From positions 192,056,155 through 192,120,154 of the forward strand of contig OZ024743.1 of NCBI GenBank assembly GCA_964016885.1: DNA of 64,000 bases, read 5' to 3'. The translations under genes were made by a program, and so were the position numbers. Positions 53,503-64,000 of the stretch are shown here, in pieces. Under the pieces are notes generated by a model. That model made no database searches. It saw only the letters and a program-made list of their open reading frames with translations, and was not told where the DNA came from. This DNA comes from Eledone cirrhosa (Eukaryota; Mollusca; Cephalopoda; Octopoda; Eledonidae). How positions within the stretch are numbered: the first letter of the stretch is position 1; each line of letters starts with the position of its first letter.

Positions 53503-53641
53503 TTGTCTGGAAGAAATCAGTCATGTTCAGACCTGGAGAGGGGATGGGTTTAGCCAGGTTTATCAAATGCCTATCATGTTGTATGTCACAACACACCTAC
53601 AACTCCATCAGGAGTTACAAGCCCCTATGTATGTATAATAT

Positions 53642-53937
53642 CTAAAAGTCTAAAGTCTGTTTGAGCCTGGAGGCTCATCAGACCGGTGCTTATTATCCTC
53701 GTTTCCATGACATTAAGCGACTGACAGTACAAGACTCCCCCTTGGACGTGACACCAGTCGCATCACAGGGTTAAAGCCCCAGCTATTGCTGGCACTCATT
53801 TTCAGCTAAGTATACTGGAGCAATGTGAAATGAAGTATTTTGCTCAAGAACACAACACACAACCCATTCCAGGAATCAAACCCACAGCATTATAATAGTA
53901 AGTCCAACACCCTTACCACTTGGCCATGTACCTCTAC
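53642..53937 (-). mobile_element. tRNA-headed SINE with third tail type
   Basis: Minus-strand order: GGTACATGGCCAAGTGGTAA (A-box region), GTGGGTTTGATTCCTGGAAT (B-box region), TTGAGCAAAATACTTCATTT and ACATTGCTCCAGTATACTTA (central domain). A third tail follows: GGGCTTTAACCCTGTGATGC, TCAGTCGCTTAATGTCATGG, GAGCCTCCAGGCTCAAACAG. The head and centre match class 1; the tail does not. Confidence 0.82.
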
Positions 53938-53939
53938 TG

Positions 53940-55900
53940 TGTATAATATGATACATGTAAATTTACTTTTAATTGATTTAGATTGTAAAAGTTTTTTGAT
54001 TTTCAAAGTCTTATGGAACTTGTCATGAACCATCAAAATCTTGATATGATCCACTGGTGGGCTACCTGGATAATGCTGTGCACATTTCATCTTCATTACA
54101 AAGCCCAAATATTTCCCACTACAGAGTACTGCACTGGCATCAGGAATGACATATCCTTGAATGACTGCTGTTCTACAATTGATGACAGCCAAGAGAAAAC
54201 TAATTTTGATTAGAATCTTAACCCATGTTGATCACTCACTTTCTCTCTCTCTCTCTCCTACTGCTTTGCTGAAGTTACAGAAATTGATTTTAAACTGAAC
54301 ACTCAAGCCTTGATGATTTTCCCAAACAATAAGATTTTTTCTTCCATATGTTATTTCAAGCAATATATACAATTGTTCATTTCAAAGAACCTTACACCAT
54401 AGTAATTTCTCCCATGCATTCCCAAATGTTACTGATCTGTTCTCATTGCTAGCCTCCGACTGACTTAACTTGGTGATAGCAAGCTGCCCCTTTGGTCTAT
54501 AATATATATATATATATTTTCTAAAAGCTTTCCACCATAATTTTATGTAAAAGTCTTAGTCAAGTTATATTTCAAACACCATTGTAATAATGAGAAAGTT
54601 AGTTATATTACTAAATCCCCCAAATTCCTGATTATTTGAAGAGCAAAAACAGTGCCTTTCATTAGAATAATGGTAACAAACGGGTTAAAGCTTAATTTAC
54701 TCATCACAAATGATCATTGATTCACTAAAAGAGCAAAACCAAAAAAGAAATACATTACAAAAGAACTTCAGATATTACTCTATACATACCATACAGCTGT
54801 ACTAAACTGTATATCAGATCAAATCAACAAGGGGCACTGTGGCCACTTGATCTGTTAAACATAGCAGCAGCAAATCTTCCTCAAATTCCACCCCTACCAC
54901 CTTACAAAGAAAATGCACTGCATAATGTGGTTCTAATTCCTCTGTCATAATAAAAGGCAGGATGTTCATGGCTGGGACATGTTTGCTCAACCAAGGATGA
55001 TTCAGGTCTAAACAACAAAAACTGTATACCAAGCCCACCTCTTATCGTTTGTGTGTATATTACACATGTCAGAATTAAGAAACACAGCCAGTAGCAAAAT
55101 ATACAGAACTATAAATATCCCTGAAGAAGTTGAAGTAGGATATTAATATTTCGGAGAAATATATTGAAATTTTTGTCCTTACAGTTGGGTCATAAATAGT
55201 TTCCTAGTTTCCTTAGAGCACAAAAACTTTTCTCATTATTTGTGGTGTACTCAGTAAGGCAGACTTTTGGATCAATGCTAGTTTTGTTGTTACTCCTATG
55301 TCTTTGAATAATATTTCTACTCTATTGGTAACAGCCCCTAATGCACCAATAACAAAAGTGTATATGGTTAAATTTTGTGAAAAAAGTAAAGGATATCTAT
55401 CCTATTATTTTTAAGTGATTGATTTTACACATTTCCTGTTTTTTCATCTTTCTTCATTTATCATCTTTTATGTAGGTTTCTAATTCATGTTTATTTTAGT
55501 GATTTTAAATCTACTCAAACCACTTCTGCCCAAGTCTTCCTTGGTCTTCTAGTGAAGCTTCCTTCAACTGGAAACTCCTGGCATCCAGTTCACCTCCCAA
55601 CATAACCTAGTAGTTAACAACTTTAAAGTTAAAAAGTTAGAGCTAGATGAACTTGGAAACAGAAGGCAATTTAGATTAGGAAACAAAAATACGCATATAT
55701 CTGTGTGTGTCTAGATCTAAAATTAGCTGTTCTTTACGTTGTATCCCTTTATGTTCCATAACTTAACAGCTCAATAAATAGGGATCATTAAAGAAAAAAA
55801 AGTACCACACTGGAATCAGTAATGGAATCAGTATGATTGACCTTAACTTCTGATGACAGTACCCCAGCATAGCAGCAGTCCAATGCCTCAAACCATTAAA
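53940..55900. other. Non-coding DNA, no gene recognised
   Basis: CT microsatellite near 54241-54258 and short TA runs. A minus-strand 74-codon frame at 54814-55038 (segment MNILPFIMTEELEPHYAVHF, then EFEEDLLLLCLTDQVA) looks protein-like but unrecognised; it may be a transposon relic. Confidence 0.4.
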
Positions 55901-56127
55901 AGAAAAGAATATATATATATATATATATATTTGACCCGAATTACTTAGTCGTTTCTATGGCTGTGCGGATAATGGTTTAACCATCGTCTCAGTGTGTTTG
56001 GCCTTTTAACGTATGTTGTAGCTCTGGCTCGTTAGAATCTATTGAGCGCTTGCCACACATCTTGGAAGTTGTTTTTCGCTAATTTCCAATAGCCGAAATA
56101 CGATTCTCGCTAATTTATATTTGTATA

Positions 56128-57500
56128 TATATAGATAGATAGATATGTTTCTTTATTAGCCACAGGGGCACAAAAGAAGGGGACAAATACAAAGGGGGAA
56201 GTTTACATACAATAAAAACGTGTAAAATAATATCACAAATGCAATTTAAAATTAGTCGATTTTCCCCAATAGGGGGAGACAGTTCATATGGGTAACACAT
56301 ACCCCCGAAAAAATGTGCAACCCTCATCTCCAGGAGTACGAAGAGTTTGTACTCCTTTCCTCTCCTCCTCCTTTTCCTCAACCTACAGGCTGATATAGAG
56401 AGAAGGCCCATTCTCTCGGGCCATTCTCGCCACTTTCACCCACCTTTCATAAAACTTGCTGGGATACAGCACCTCTCTCTCCATCTTGATTCTTCTTCCA
56501 AAGTGGTATTTGAAAAAAAGAATCAGTTGTTGGCCGCAGAGAAAGGTGTCTGACCTCAGCCCTTTCAACCTTGTCCCCCATACAACCTCTTTCGCCATAG
56601 CTATCACACAAAGGAAAACCGCCTCTCCTTCGTTTTTGAAGGAGGGTGGCGGTTTGATCATGACAATGGACTCGGTGGTCAACTGGATTGGTCCCACCCG
56701 TGACAATAGTCATTCTGCATAGCCCCACAGGTCAGTGACGCCCGGGCAGTGTATGAATGCGTGTGCGATGGTTTCTTCGTCTCGCATGCACCTCAGACAG
56801 ATCTTTTTTGCAGGGTCAATGCCCGGGCGCCCATGTCTGTAGAGCTTGTCTCGAACTGGTAGAGCTCCTCGGTAGCACTGCCAGGCCAGGGACTTTTGGA
56901 AGTTGTCCATCGGGCCCGGGCGGAAGGTCCTACCGAACAGACTGGCCAGTTCATCTTCCTCTACACCTAGAGTTTCACCGAGCGCGTCGTCGCACTTGCT
57001 GCGGATCAACCCTCTATAGAATGACGAAGTGCAGTCTCCACTGATCACCAGGTCCGCCTGCCAGAAGACTGTGAGCGCCTGAGCACATTCGATGTGCCAG
57101 TCGCCCATTTTCCTCGGTCTTTGCTTGACCCAGGACTGCAGCTCGGTCAGCGAGACGTCGTGGGAAGGCTCGCCTCACGAACGGGGCCCACACCGGTTGT
57201 CTGGTGAGGAATACGTAGAGATGCCGCAGCCTGAGCGCGTGTTTGCGCATCGTCAGCCACGGCATCCCCAGCCCTCCATTGGAGGGTGTTGGCAGCAGAT
57301 GGATCTTCTCACCAAAGGAGCCCGCCTCTTCCAAAGGAATTGGAAGAGCGTGCGCTCCATTTTGGCAGGCGTTTTGGCTGGACAAGGCACGACGGTCAAG
57401 CAGTAGTAGATGGCGGACGCTATAAAAGGGTTCGCCACCTCCGCTCAACCTTTCAAGGATAGTTTGCACTCGGCCCACTTCTGGGTGAGTGCAAACACGA
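56128..57500 (-). mobile_element. Tx1/L1-like LINE copy 1, 3' fragment (family D)
   Basis: Minus-strand copy of the post-RT region. Pieces at 57438-57253, 57108-56710 and 56728-56447 correspond to PCPAKTPAKMERTLFQFLWK, MGDWHIECAQALTVFWQADL, CLRCMRDEETIAHAFIHCPG and LLQKRRRGGFPLCDSYGERG. The 3' end is a GATAGATAGATA run at 56129-56144. It is truncated at about 57500, exactly where the GATA tail of copy 2 begins. Confidence 0.85.
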
Positions 57501-57816
57501 TAGATAGATAGATAGATAGATATGTTTCTTTATTAACCACAGGGGCACAAAAGAAGGGGACAAATACAAAGGGGGAAGTTTACATACAATAAAAATGTGT
57601 AAAATATTATCACAAATGTAATTTAAAAGTTAATCGATTTTCCCCAATAGGGGAGACATTTCATATGGGTAACACATACCCGCTGAAAAAAATGTGCAAC
57701 CCTCATCTCTAAGAGTACGAAGAGTTTGTACCCCTTTCCCCTCTTCCTCAACCTACAGACTGATATAGAAAGAAGGCCCATTCACTCAGGGCATTCTCGC
57801 CACTTTCACCCACCTT

Positions 57817-58599
57817 TCATAAAACTTGCTGGGGTACAGCACCTCTCTCTCCATCTTGATTCTTCCAAAGTGGTATTTGAAAAAAAGAATCAGTTGTTGG
57901 CCGGAGAGAAAGGTGTCTGACCTCAGCCCTTTTAACCTCGTCCACCATACAACCTCTTTCGCCATAGCTATCACACAGAGGAAAACCGCCTCTCCTTCGT
58001 TTTTGAAGGAGGGTGACGGTTTTGATTATGACAATGGACTCGGTGGTCAACTGGATTGGTCCCACCCGCGACAATAGTCGTTCTACATAGCCCCACAGGC
58101 CGGTAACGCCCGGGCAGTGTACAAATGCATGCACGACGGTTTCCTTCGCGCACGCATCTCGGATAGATCTTTTTCGAAGGGTCCCTGCCCGGGCACCCGT
58201 GTCTGTAAAGCTTGTCTCAAACTCATAGAGTCCTCGGTAGCACTGCCAGGCCAGGGACTTTTGGAAGTTATCTATCAGTCCCGGGCGGAAGGTTCTACCG
58301 AACAGACTGGCCAGAGTTTCTCTGAGCACGTTGTCGCACTTGCTGCAGACCAACCCTCTATAGAATGACGAAGTGCAGTCTCCACTGATCGCCGGATCCG
58401 CCTGCCAGAGGGCTGTGAGCGCCTGTGCACATTCAATGTGCCAGTCGCCCATTTTCCTCAGTCTTTGCTTGACCCAGAACTGCAGCTCGGTCAGCGAAAT
58501 GAGTCGTAGGAAGGCTCGCCTCACAAACAGGGTCCACACCGGTTGTCCGGTGAGGAATACGTGGAGGTGCCGCAGCCTGAGCGCGTGTTTGCGCATCAT
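57817..58599 (-). pseudogene. LINE family D post-RT domain
   Basis: A 260-codon frame: RKHALRLRHLHVFLTGQPVW, RKMGDWHIECAQALTALWQA, LFGRTFRPGLIDNFQKSLAW, a His/Cys element (VVHAFVHCPG) and RRRGGFPLCDSYGERGCMVD. The homologous copy at 56.1-57.5 kb shows the same C-terminal order with the CLRC cysteines better kept. It is disconnected from the RT frame upstream. Confidence 0.75.
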
Positions 58600-58602
58600 C
58601 AG

Positions 58603-59127
58603 CTATGGCATCCCCAGCCCTCCGTTGGAAGGGTGTTGGCAGCAGATGGATCTTCTCACCAAAGGAACCCGCTTCTTCCAAAGGAATTGGAAGAGCGCGC
58701 GCTCCATTTTGGTGAGCGTTTTGGCTGGACAAGGCACGACGGTCAAGCGGTAGTAGATGACGGACGCTATAAAAGTGTTTGCCACCTCCGCTCGACCTTT
58801 CAAGGATAGTTTGTACTCGGCCCACTTCTGGGTGAGTGCAAACACCTTGGCCGTCACCTCGTTCCAGTTCTTCTCCACCTGGAGGTCCGGATCAAACCAG
58901 ACCCCGAGCAGCTTTACCGGTCCTTCCGTCCAGCATCCTATGATGCCATCGGAAGGCATCAGTTTGCCTCTCCACCATCCGAGTTGCAAACCGATGGACT
59001 TGTCCCGGTTCAGCTTCGCTCCTGTGAACCTTTCGTATTCCTTCAGTAAGGTGCCAACTTCCTCGATTTGCGAGGTGCTCGACACAATTACTGTCACGTC
59101 ATCGGCGTAAACCGACGCCGCTTTCAC
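58603..59127 (-). pseudogene. LINE family D RT palm C-terminal half
   Basis: A 174-codon frame starting just before the catalytic box VYADDVTVIVSS. It continues with YERFTGAKLNRDKSIGLQLG, VKLLGVWFDPDLQVEKNWNE and MERALFQFLWKKRVPLVRRS. This motif series is typical of Tx1/L1-like elements. The segment between this piece and the RT piece upstream (59270) is frameshifted. Confidence 0.8.
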
Positions 59128-59269
59128 AGTCCCGGTTCAAGAGGGATGCACTGCAATAGCTCCAGCTTCCGCAGTAGTGGCTCGAGAGTCAGTACGTACA
59201 GAAGGGAGGAAAGAGGGCATCCCTGTCGAATGGATCGTGTGATATGGAACGGCTCTGAGAGGTAGCCGT

Positions 59270-59809
59270 TCACCTTGACCCTTGAGCAGATGTGCTGTTG
59301 TGCATTGCAGCAATCCAGCCCCTGAACACGGGTCCGAAGCCTGCCGCCTCGAACACCGCATCCAGGTAACGATTGTCAACCCTATCGAAAGCCTTACACT
59401 GATCCAAGTTGATCAGGGCTCCACCGAAGCCGGGCTTACACCCTACCCTCTCTATGATGTATCGCATGAGGTGGAGGTTGCCGTGTATGGATCTGGTCGG
59501 GATTGCGCATGTCTGCGCTTCTCCCATCAGGTTTTCGACGACAAGCACCAGCCTCTTTGCCAACACCTTGGCCAAAATCTGTAACTCTGTGTTCAGCAGA
59601 GTTATGGGCCGGAAGTTGCCTATGTCATCCGCCTTATTCTCGTCCTTCCTGACTAGTGTGACTACGCCCCTGGTCACAGAACTGGAAATTCTCCCGTTCT
59701 GCTGCCAGTTGCAGTAGACCGCTTCCAGGAGACCGGAGAACAAGTCCGGCATTGCTACGTAAAATTTGTAGGGTTGACAATCGAGACCTGGAGATTGCAT
59801 TTGTCGCAT
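59270..59809 (-). pseudogene. LINE family D RT palm N-terminal half
   Basis: Encodes QSPGLDCQPYKFYVAMPDLF, GVVTLVRKDENKADDIGNFR with PITLLNTELQILAKVLAKRL, and ALINLDQCKAFDRVDNRYLD (first catalytic Asp). It ends at AAMHNSTSAQG, just before the expected QGCPLSP motif, where the frame is lost. Confidence 0.8.
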
Positions 59810-60186
59810 TGGCTCAGCGCATCCCCTATCTCATCGGCTGAAATCGGCTTTTCGCAGAACTTCACCTCACTGTCCGAGAGTCGCGGTAGGCCGTCGAGGT
59901 ATGGACCTAAATCCATAGCCCCTCCCGGCGTGCCGCCCTGCCCGAACAGCTGAGTAAAGTGCAGCTGAAAGGCCGCGCACATCTGCTTCGGCTCACGTAT
60001 GACGCGTCCGTCTTGGTTCTTCAAAGACCGAATCGTGGACTTGTTGCCACTTTTCGCATCCGTCACACGGGCCGAGCTAACAGCTTTGGCTCCCTCGTTA
60101 CCCAGAGCACGTATTTTGCTTCTGACAATGCAGCCCTCATGCTTTGCGTCGAAGAACTGGTCCAAAACCGTTCTCGTTGCTGCCAC
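59755..60186 (-). pseudogene. LINE family D endonuclease-RT linker
   Basis: 143 codons (MAATRTVLDQFFDAKHEGCI, VRSKIRALGNEGAKAVSSAR, NQDGRVIREPKQMCAAFQLH and onward to SADEIGDALSQCDKC) form the helical linker that precedes the RT fingers in Tx1/L1-like elements. It overlaps the RT piece in a different frame, so a short frameshift separates them. Confidence 0.7.
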
Positions 60187-60293
60187 TTCTAATTGCCTCT
60201 TCTACTTTATCTACCAGTTCCTTCTCGGTCCTATTTCTATCTAACTAATTCTTTACTAAAAACTAATGAGAGTACCACCTTGAGAGAGTACCA

Positions 60294-61085
60294 CTATCTG
60301 TTGTTGACAATGGCCCCTGTCAAGTGCTGTTTAACTAAAGTGCTAATCCGTCTACTGTAGGCTTTGCATGTCGGTAACGACAAGTTCAGCTTCCAGTAGC
60401 CGGGTCCTTGTCTATGGGTTCTATCAAGGTTGACCACGCAAGTCACTAGTTTGTGATCTGAATAGGCAACCATGAACATTTGTGGACAGCTTAACATGTC
60501 CTTATCCTTATTTCTAACTAGAACCCTATCTAGGTACGATCTAGATGTTCCGCTGCGATTAGTCCACGTCCACAGTGGTACAGGTCGGAAAATCTAGTCG
60601 ATATCTATCGGCCAGTTCAAATCGGCCGATTAACTGTTTGAGGCTGTTACACCCCCCCCCCCCTTATCGGGACATGCTCCTACATAGTCCCAACGTGCAT
60701 CTAGGATTCCATTCCAGTCCCCCACTAAAAGCAAGGAGCGGGACGTTCCCAGAAAAGTCTCTAGACGTTTGAAGAAGTCTGGCCGCGATGTCCCGTCAAC
60801 GTCTAGGACCACCAGTCGACCCTCCGGGTCCAGATGTGCCGTCTGCGTTATGAGGTCCAGGTGTTTCCGCAGCAAAATGGCAACCCCGCCCCCACCTCCC
60901 GGCTGACAGAGAGATGCGTAGATCTCAAAGTCGTTGAAGATGGGGGCCAGATGTCACTCGCTGTGGATCCTGGACTCGCAAACGGCTTCTACATCCATAC
61001 TGTGTGAACTGAGGTCGTTTAAGAGTTTGCCCTGTTTCCAGGGCATCCCCAGGCCGCGTACGTTCACACATCCAACTCTTATATT
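60294..61085 (-). pseudogene. LINE family D endonuclease fragments
   Basis: Pieces in different frames: ANIRVGCVNVRGLGMPWKQG near 61080, PGGGGGVAILLRKHLDLITQ near 60900, LLVGDWNGILDARWDYVGAC (GDxN-type box) near 60700 and MVAYSDHKLVTCVVNLDR (SDH box) near 60470. Together they are an APE-like endonuclease. A C homopolymer at 60650-60663 has caused one frame loss. Confidence 0.75.
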
Positions 61086-61157
61086 GGCCAAGTTGGTGCT
61101 GAAAAGTTAAAAGAAGAGGAAAAGAAATCACTCACCCTTCGTCTCCTGGGGACCAGG

Positions 61158-62711
61158 CTACAAGATTTCCATGGGGGTGTTGGAGGGGTTGTCTGGGTGG
61201 GTGGTGGTTTCCGGCGGGGTGGAGACGGAGATGTTTGGTGGGAAGGGTGTGTCTGGGGTGGGGAGACATTTGAGAAGGACGCGGTTAAGTGGTTTCACGC
61301 AGGAATTCCCCACATCCTTTTCAAATGTTTCTTTTAGGGACCTATAAGTTTGTATAGGGACCCTAATCAGTTTTAGGTTCAGTTTTTTGTTATTTTTAAT
61401 AGAGTTATTTTTAATAGGGTTCTTCATGATGGTCTCCATTAGTGTTTTGTTTTCAGTGTTTATGTATGTGTAAGTGTAATTTTCTTGTGTTGTATTTGTT
61501 TTTGTCTGTAGTTCTTGTGTGCTTTCGTTTTGTTGTAAGTATTTTGTTTTCAGGAGGTGGGGGTTTTGTTTGTGATGTTTTTGTTGTTTGTGTTGGTGGT
61601 TGTATGTTTGTGGTAGTGTTTGCTTGTTTTTTGTTTTTATGGTGTCTTTTCTTTCTTTTCGAGCGATGGGGTTCTCCCTCGTCTTCACTGGGTGATGACG
61701 AGATAGCCTCATCTGTTGTATCGTCTGTGTGATTGGTGAGGGGTATGTCTTGGGGAGCTGTTGTGTCTGTATGTGATTTTGCAGTGGTTTTAGGTGGAGT
61801 GGGGTTGGGTGGGACTGTGTTTACAGTTTGGTTTGTTTTTGTTATTTTTGTGTGTTGTTGCTGTTGTGGTGGTGGTGGTTGTGTTGTTGTGTTGGGTGTC
61901 GGCAGTAGTGCCTTTTTTTTTAATCCAGTTGAGGACAGGAAGCCCTCAGGTGATCACTGCTTAAACACTGGTAACATGAAGGCCACCTACCCTCAACAGA
62001 AATGTTTATGTAGGAATTTCCATCCAGAGGCACACGTTGTGGTATTCTAGCTATCTGTTCTGGTCTCATTTGGACCAGAACTTCTAAGCTTGTACCGTTG
62101 AATATGCCTCTGGAGGACTTTCCCACCGAAATTACTGTATCTTCATCAAAATTGATGAAACCAGCTAATATCCACCAGATGTTTACATTTGGTGTGAAAT
62201 TTGTTACTTTTATATTTTGAGTCATTTTTCCCATATATGTGGGGGAAAAATGTGTAGACACAATTTGCGACACAGAATATTTCTGTGCTGTCAATTGGTC
62301 TTTCATTATTATTGATAAACTCCCGAAGAGTTTTCCCTTCTGTATGAAGGTAATGTCCTTCATGGAGTTTCTTAGAACCAGCTCAATTTCGTTTTGAGTT
62401 AATTGAGCTGGTTTTCTGGTGGTATTTGAGATTGTCCTAAAAACTATAGTTTTCAGGACAGTATCTCTACGCAATTCTTGCGGAAAAGTGATGCTAAAAG
62501 CGCCATTCTCCCCAACAGTTATATATTGCTTGGCATCTCTTAGCAATTCTCCGGCATTATAGTTGTGTATATAGTTCTGTCTTTTGGACAGTTTGTGCAA
62601 ACGAAACCTTTTTTTCCTTGTTTGTGGAGTTGTTCTTGTTGGTGTTGTTGTCATTACTGTTGCTGCTGTTGGTGTTGTTGTCATCATGTTTGCTGTTGTT
62701 ATTGTTATCAT
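61158..62711 (-). pseudogene. LINE family D ORF1 (gag-like, CCHC zinc knuckle)
   Basis: The first part (62711-61920, 263 codons) has a Thr-rich N-terminus, RKKRFRLHKL, and a body ending with RWPSCYQCLSSDHLRASCPQ. This is a CCHC knuckle (C-x2-C-x4-H-x4-C) that would bind the element's RNA. A TAA stop follows at a run of nine A. The second part (61712-61158) is a low-complexity Lys/Thr/Asn region ending MEIL in the same frame. In another frame, the stretch between encodes Pro/Thr-rich sequence, so slippage at the A run may have broken or rejoined the protein. Confidence 0.7.
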
Positions 62712-62890
62712 TGTTGTCGTTTTTGTAGTTCTAAATTGCTTGATTTGTGGTTCTGGAATTCATTTGTGAAGTTGTGTTTTTCTTTTGTTCAATATTTTTT
62801 TTGTGCCGTATGTGTTTCCATACTTTTGTTTTGGTGTGATTTATCTCGGTCACTACCTGTTGCCATGGTGACATTCATTTCAACGCTCCC

Positions 62891-63937
62891 ATTTCCATTT
62901 TTGGCGGGAAGCATTTTAATGTTAACATTCATAGATAAACAAGTTGTTATAAATTTTTATATGAAAATTTTTATGAAAATTTCAATGAACCGCTCACTGA
63001 CAATTTAGTCAGAGGGTCAATCTATATAGTGGTATATTTTTTTAAAACAATAATTTTTGTTTTTTATAAATAAAAGACAAAAACTTACCAACGTGACTGG
63101 CACACAACTTCCTCTATTTCAGACAGATAGATAGATTAATAGATAGATAGATAAATAGATAGACAGATCAGGATTAACAGTTTTAACCTAGCAAGACCAT
63201 TATTCAGCAGAGAACTTAATACGGGATAGTAGAGTGTATATTATCTAAGAGAGTCTGGGCCCTGAGTTTGGAATTTGCTGTTGAAATGGCAAGAGCTCAG
63301 GCATCGGGCCCCAACTCTCTGATATATATACGCAAACTTCCATATGGTTCCTGAAATTCGTCAACATTACACCTGATATGCGATGTCTTCATATTTTGCT
63401 GTTGTTCCTATCTATTTGTTGCTGTACCGATAAGCGTTTTGGCATTGATACACTGGTTGGATGCTCTTCCTAACACCAGCACCACTTTACAGCATGGACT
63501 GGGTGCTTTTATTTGTGCCACCAGCACTAGAGAGGATGTCTTACTAGACTCAAGGGCCCTCTCTACCCCTCCATTTTATACCATGGTCATAGAAAAAATT
63601 ATTTTAAATAAAAAAAACCCACTTATTGACACGACACGCACACACACACACCAACACTCATGCAAACAAACACACACACCACTCACATACATACATATAT
63701 ATAGAGAGAATTAGTACATCTACCAACATATGCGTACAGATGTACACTAATGCTAGCAAATATATAAGTTATGTCAAAGTACCTAGGTGGTTCTATGCAG
63801 GATCAAAATCATGTCAACTGTTGACTTTTCCCAGTTCAGTTCAGTTTTTATATAATAATAATAATAATTGTTTGCTTTACGCTGGTGATGGTGGTGGCGA
63901 ATGGTGGTGGTGATGCTGGTGGATGTGTCAGTGATGG

Positions 63938-63971
<34 letters not shown>

Positions 63972-64000
63972 AGTGTGTGTATACAATATGATGTTATGGA
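62891..64000. other. Flanking DNA with GATA/TAGA and TA/TG runs
   Basis: TAGA repeats at 63124-63160, a reversed tail-module fragment (GGATGCTCTTCCTAACACCA...ACTAGAGAGGATG) at about 63455-63570, CA repeats at 63640-63690, and TA/TG runs near the window end. No gene was recognised. Confidence 0.6.

Larger units (their letters stand above)
57500..62890 (-). mobile_element. Tx1/L1-like LINE copy 2, nearly complete but decayed (family D)
   Basis: Minus-strand order: ORF1 with a CCHC knuckle (62711-61158), endonuclease pieces (about 61080-60294), linker (60186-59755), RT (59809-58603) and post-RT domain (58825-57817). The 3' end is a GATAGATA tail at 57499-57524. Stops and frameshifts are spread through ORF2. 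Copies 1 and 2 are tandem, tail to truncated head. Confidence 0.85.

Noticed and set aside
54814..55038. An upstream IFT122 exon
   Set aside because: The 74-codon frame shows no similarity to the WD40 part of IFT122 and has no suitable splice sites that I could place.

Overview
This window is cephalopod genomic DNA, most likely Octopus or a close relative. The evidence is AT-rich DNA full of TA, TG and GATGAT microsatellites, tRNA-headed SINEs with a cephalopod-type central domain, several RTE-type LINE families, and one conserved animal gene split into short exons by long, repeat-filled introns. No rRNA, functional tRNA, CRISPR or bacterial gene was seen.

The only confidently recognised host gene is IFT122 (WDR10), which encodes an intraflagellar transport complex A subunit. 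It lies on the minus strand. Seven consecutive exons (47835-47972, 31877-32041, 29388-29507, 19935-20053, 17764-17917, 15624-15785, 11856-12022) all have GT-AG borders and compatible phases. Together they give an uninterrupted 341-codon stretch covering the end of the WD40 part and the start of the TPR-like solenoid. About 1.0 kb of coding sequence is spread over 36 kb. The 5' and 3' exons were not found and probably lie outside the window. Two further minus-strand open frames inside the 47.8-to-32.0 kb intron (a possible first exon at 47368-47511 and a 122-codon frame at 36273-36641) are unrecognised.

Most of the rest is mobile DNA. LINE family A (RTE-like; endonuclease, reverse transcriptase, PHD-like zinc finger, C-terminal domain) has an intact 1006-codon copy at 4.9-7.9 kb, two 5'-truncated copies (23.0-25.1 and 43.9-46.0 kb) and a related plus-strand 3' end at 48.3-49.2 kb. 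Other families are a C2H2-finger LINE (0.84-3.24 kb; relic at 12.4-12.9 kb), an RTE-type element at 38.75-41.75 kb with a twin-priming inversion, a Rex1-like family (32.6, 34.9-35.9 and 38.0 kb), two tandem copies of a Tx1/L1-like element (56.1-62.9 kb), and a Penelope-like relic (42.2-43.15 kb). SINEs of two head types, many shared 3'-tail fragments and three piggyBac-type MITEs (TTAA flanks) fill the introns.

The most interesting signal is a set of dimeric repeats with a period of roughly 313-428 bp. One of them (38330-38387, minus strand) contains what reads as a complete minimal type I hammerhead ribozyme. A diverged relative with changed but still paired stems is at 3412-3473. Such units resemble the hammerhead-bearing retrozymes or pLTRs associated with Penelope-like elements, and a Penelope relic lies 4 kb away. 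Several long near-perfect palindromes lie inside IFT122 introns and would form double-stranded RNA in the pre-mRNA.
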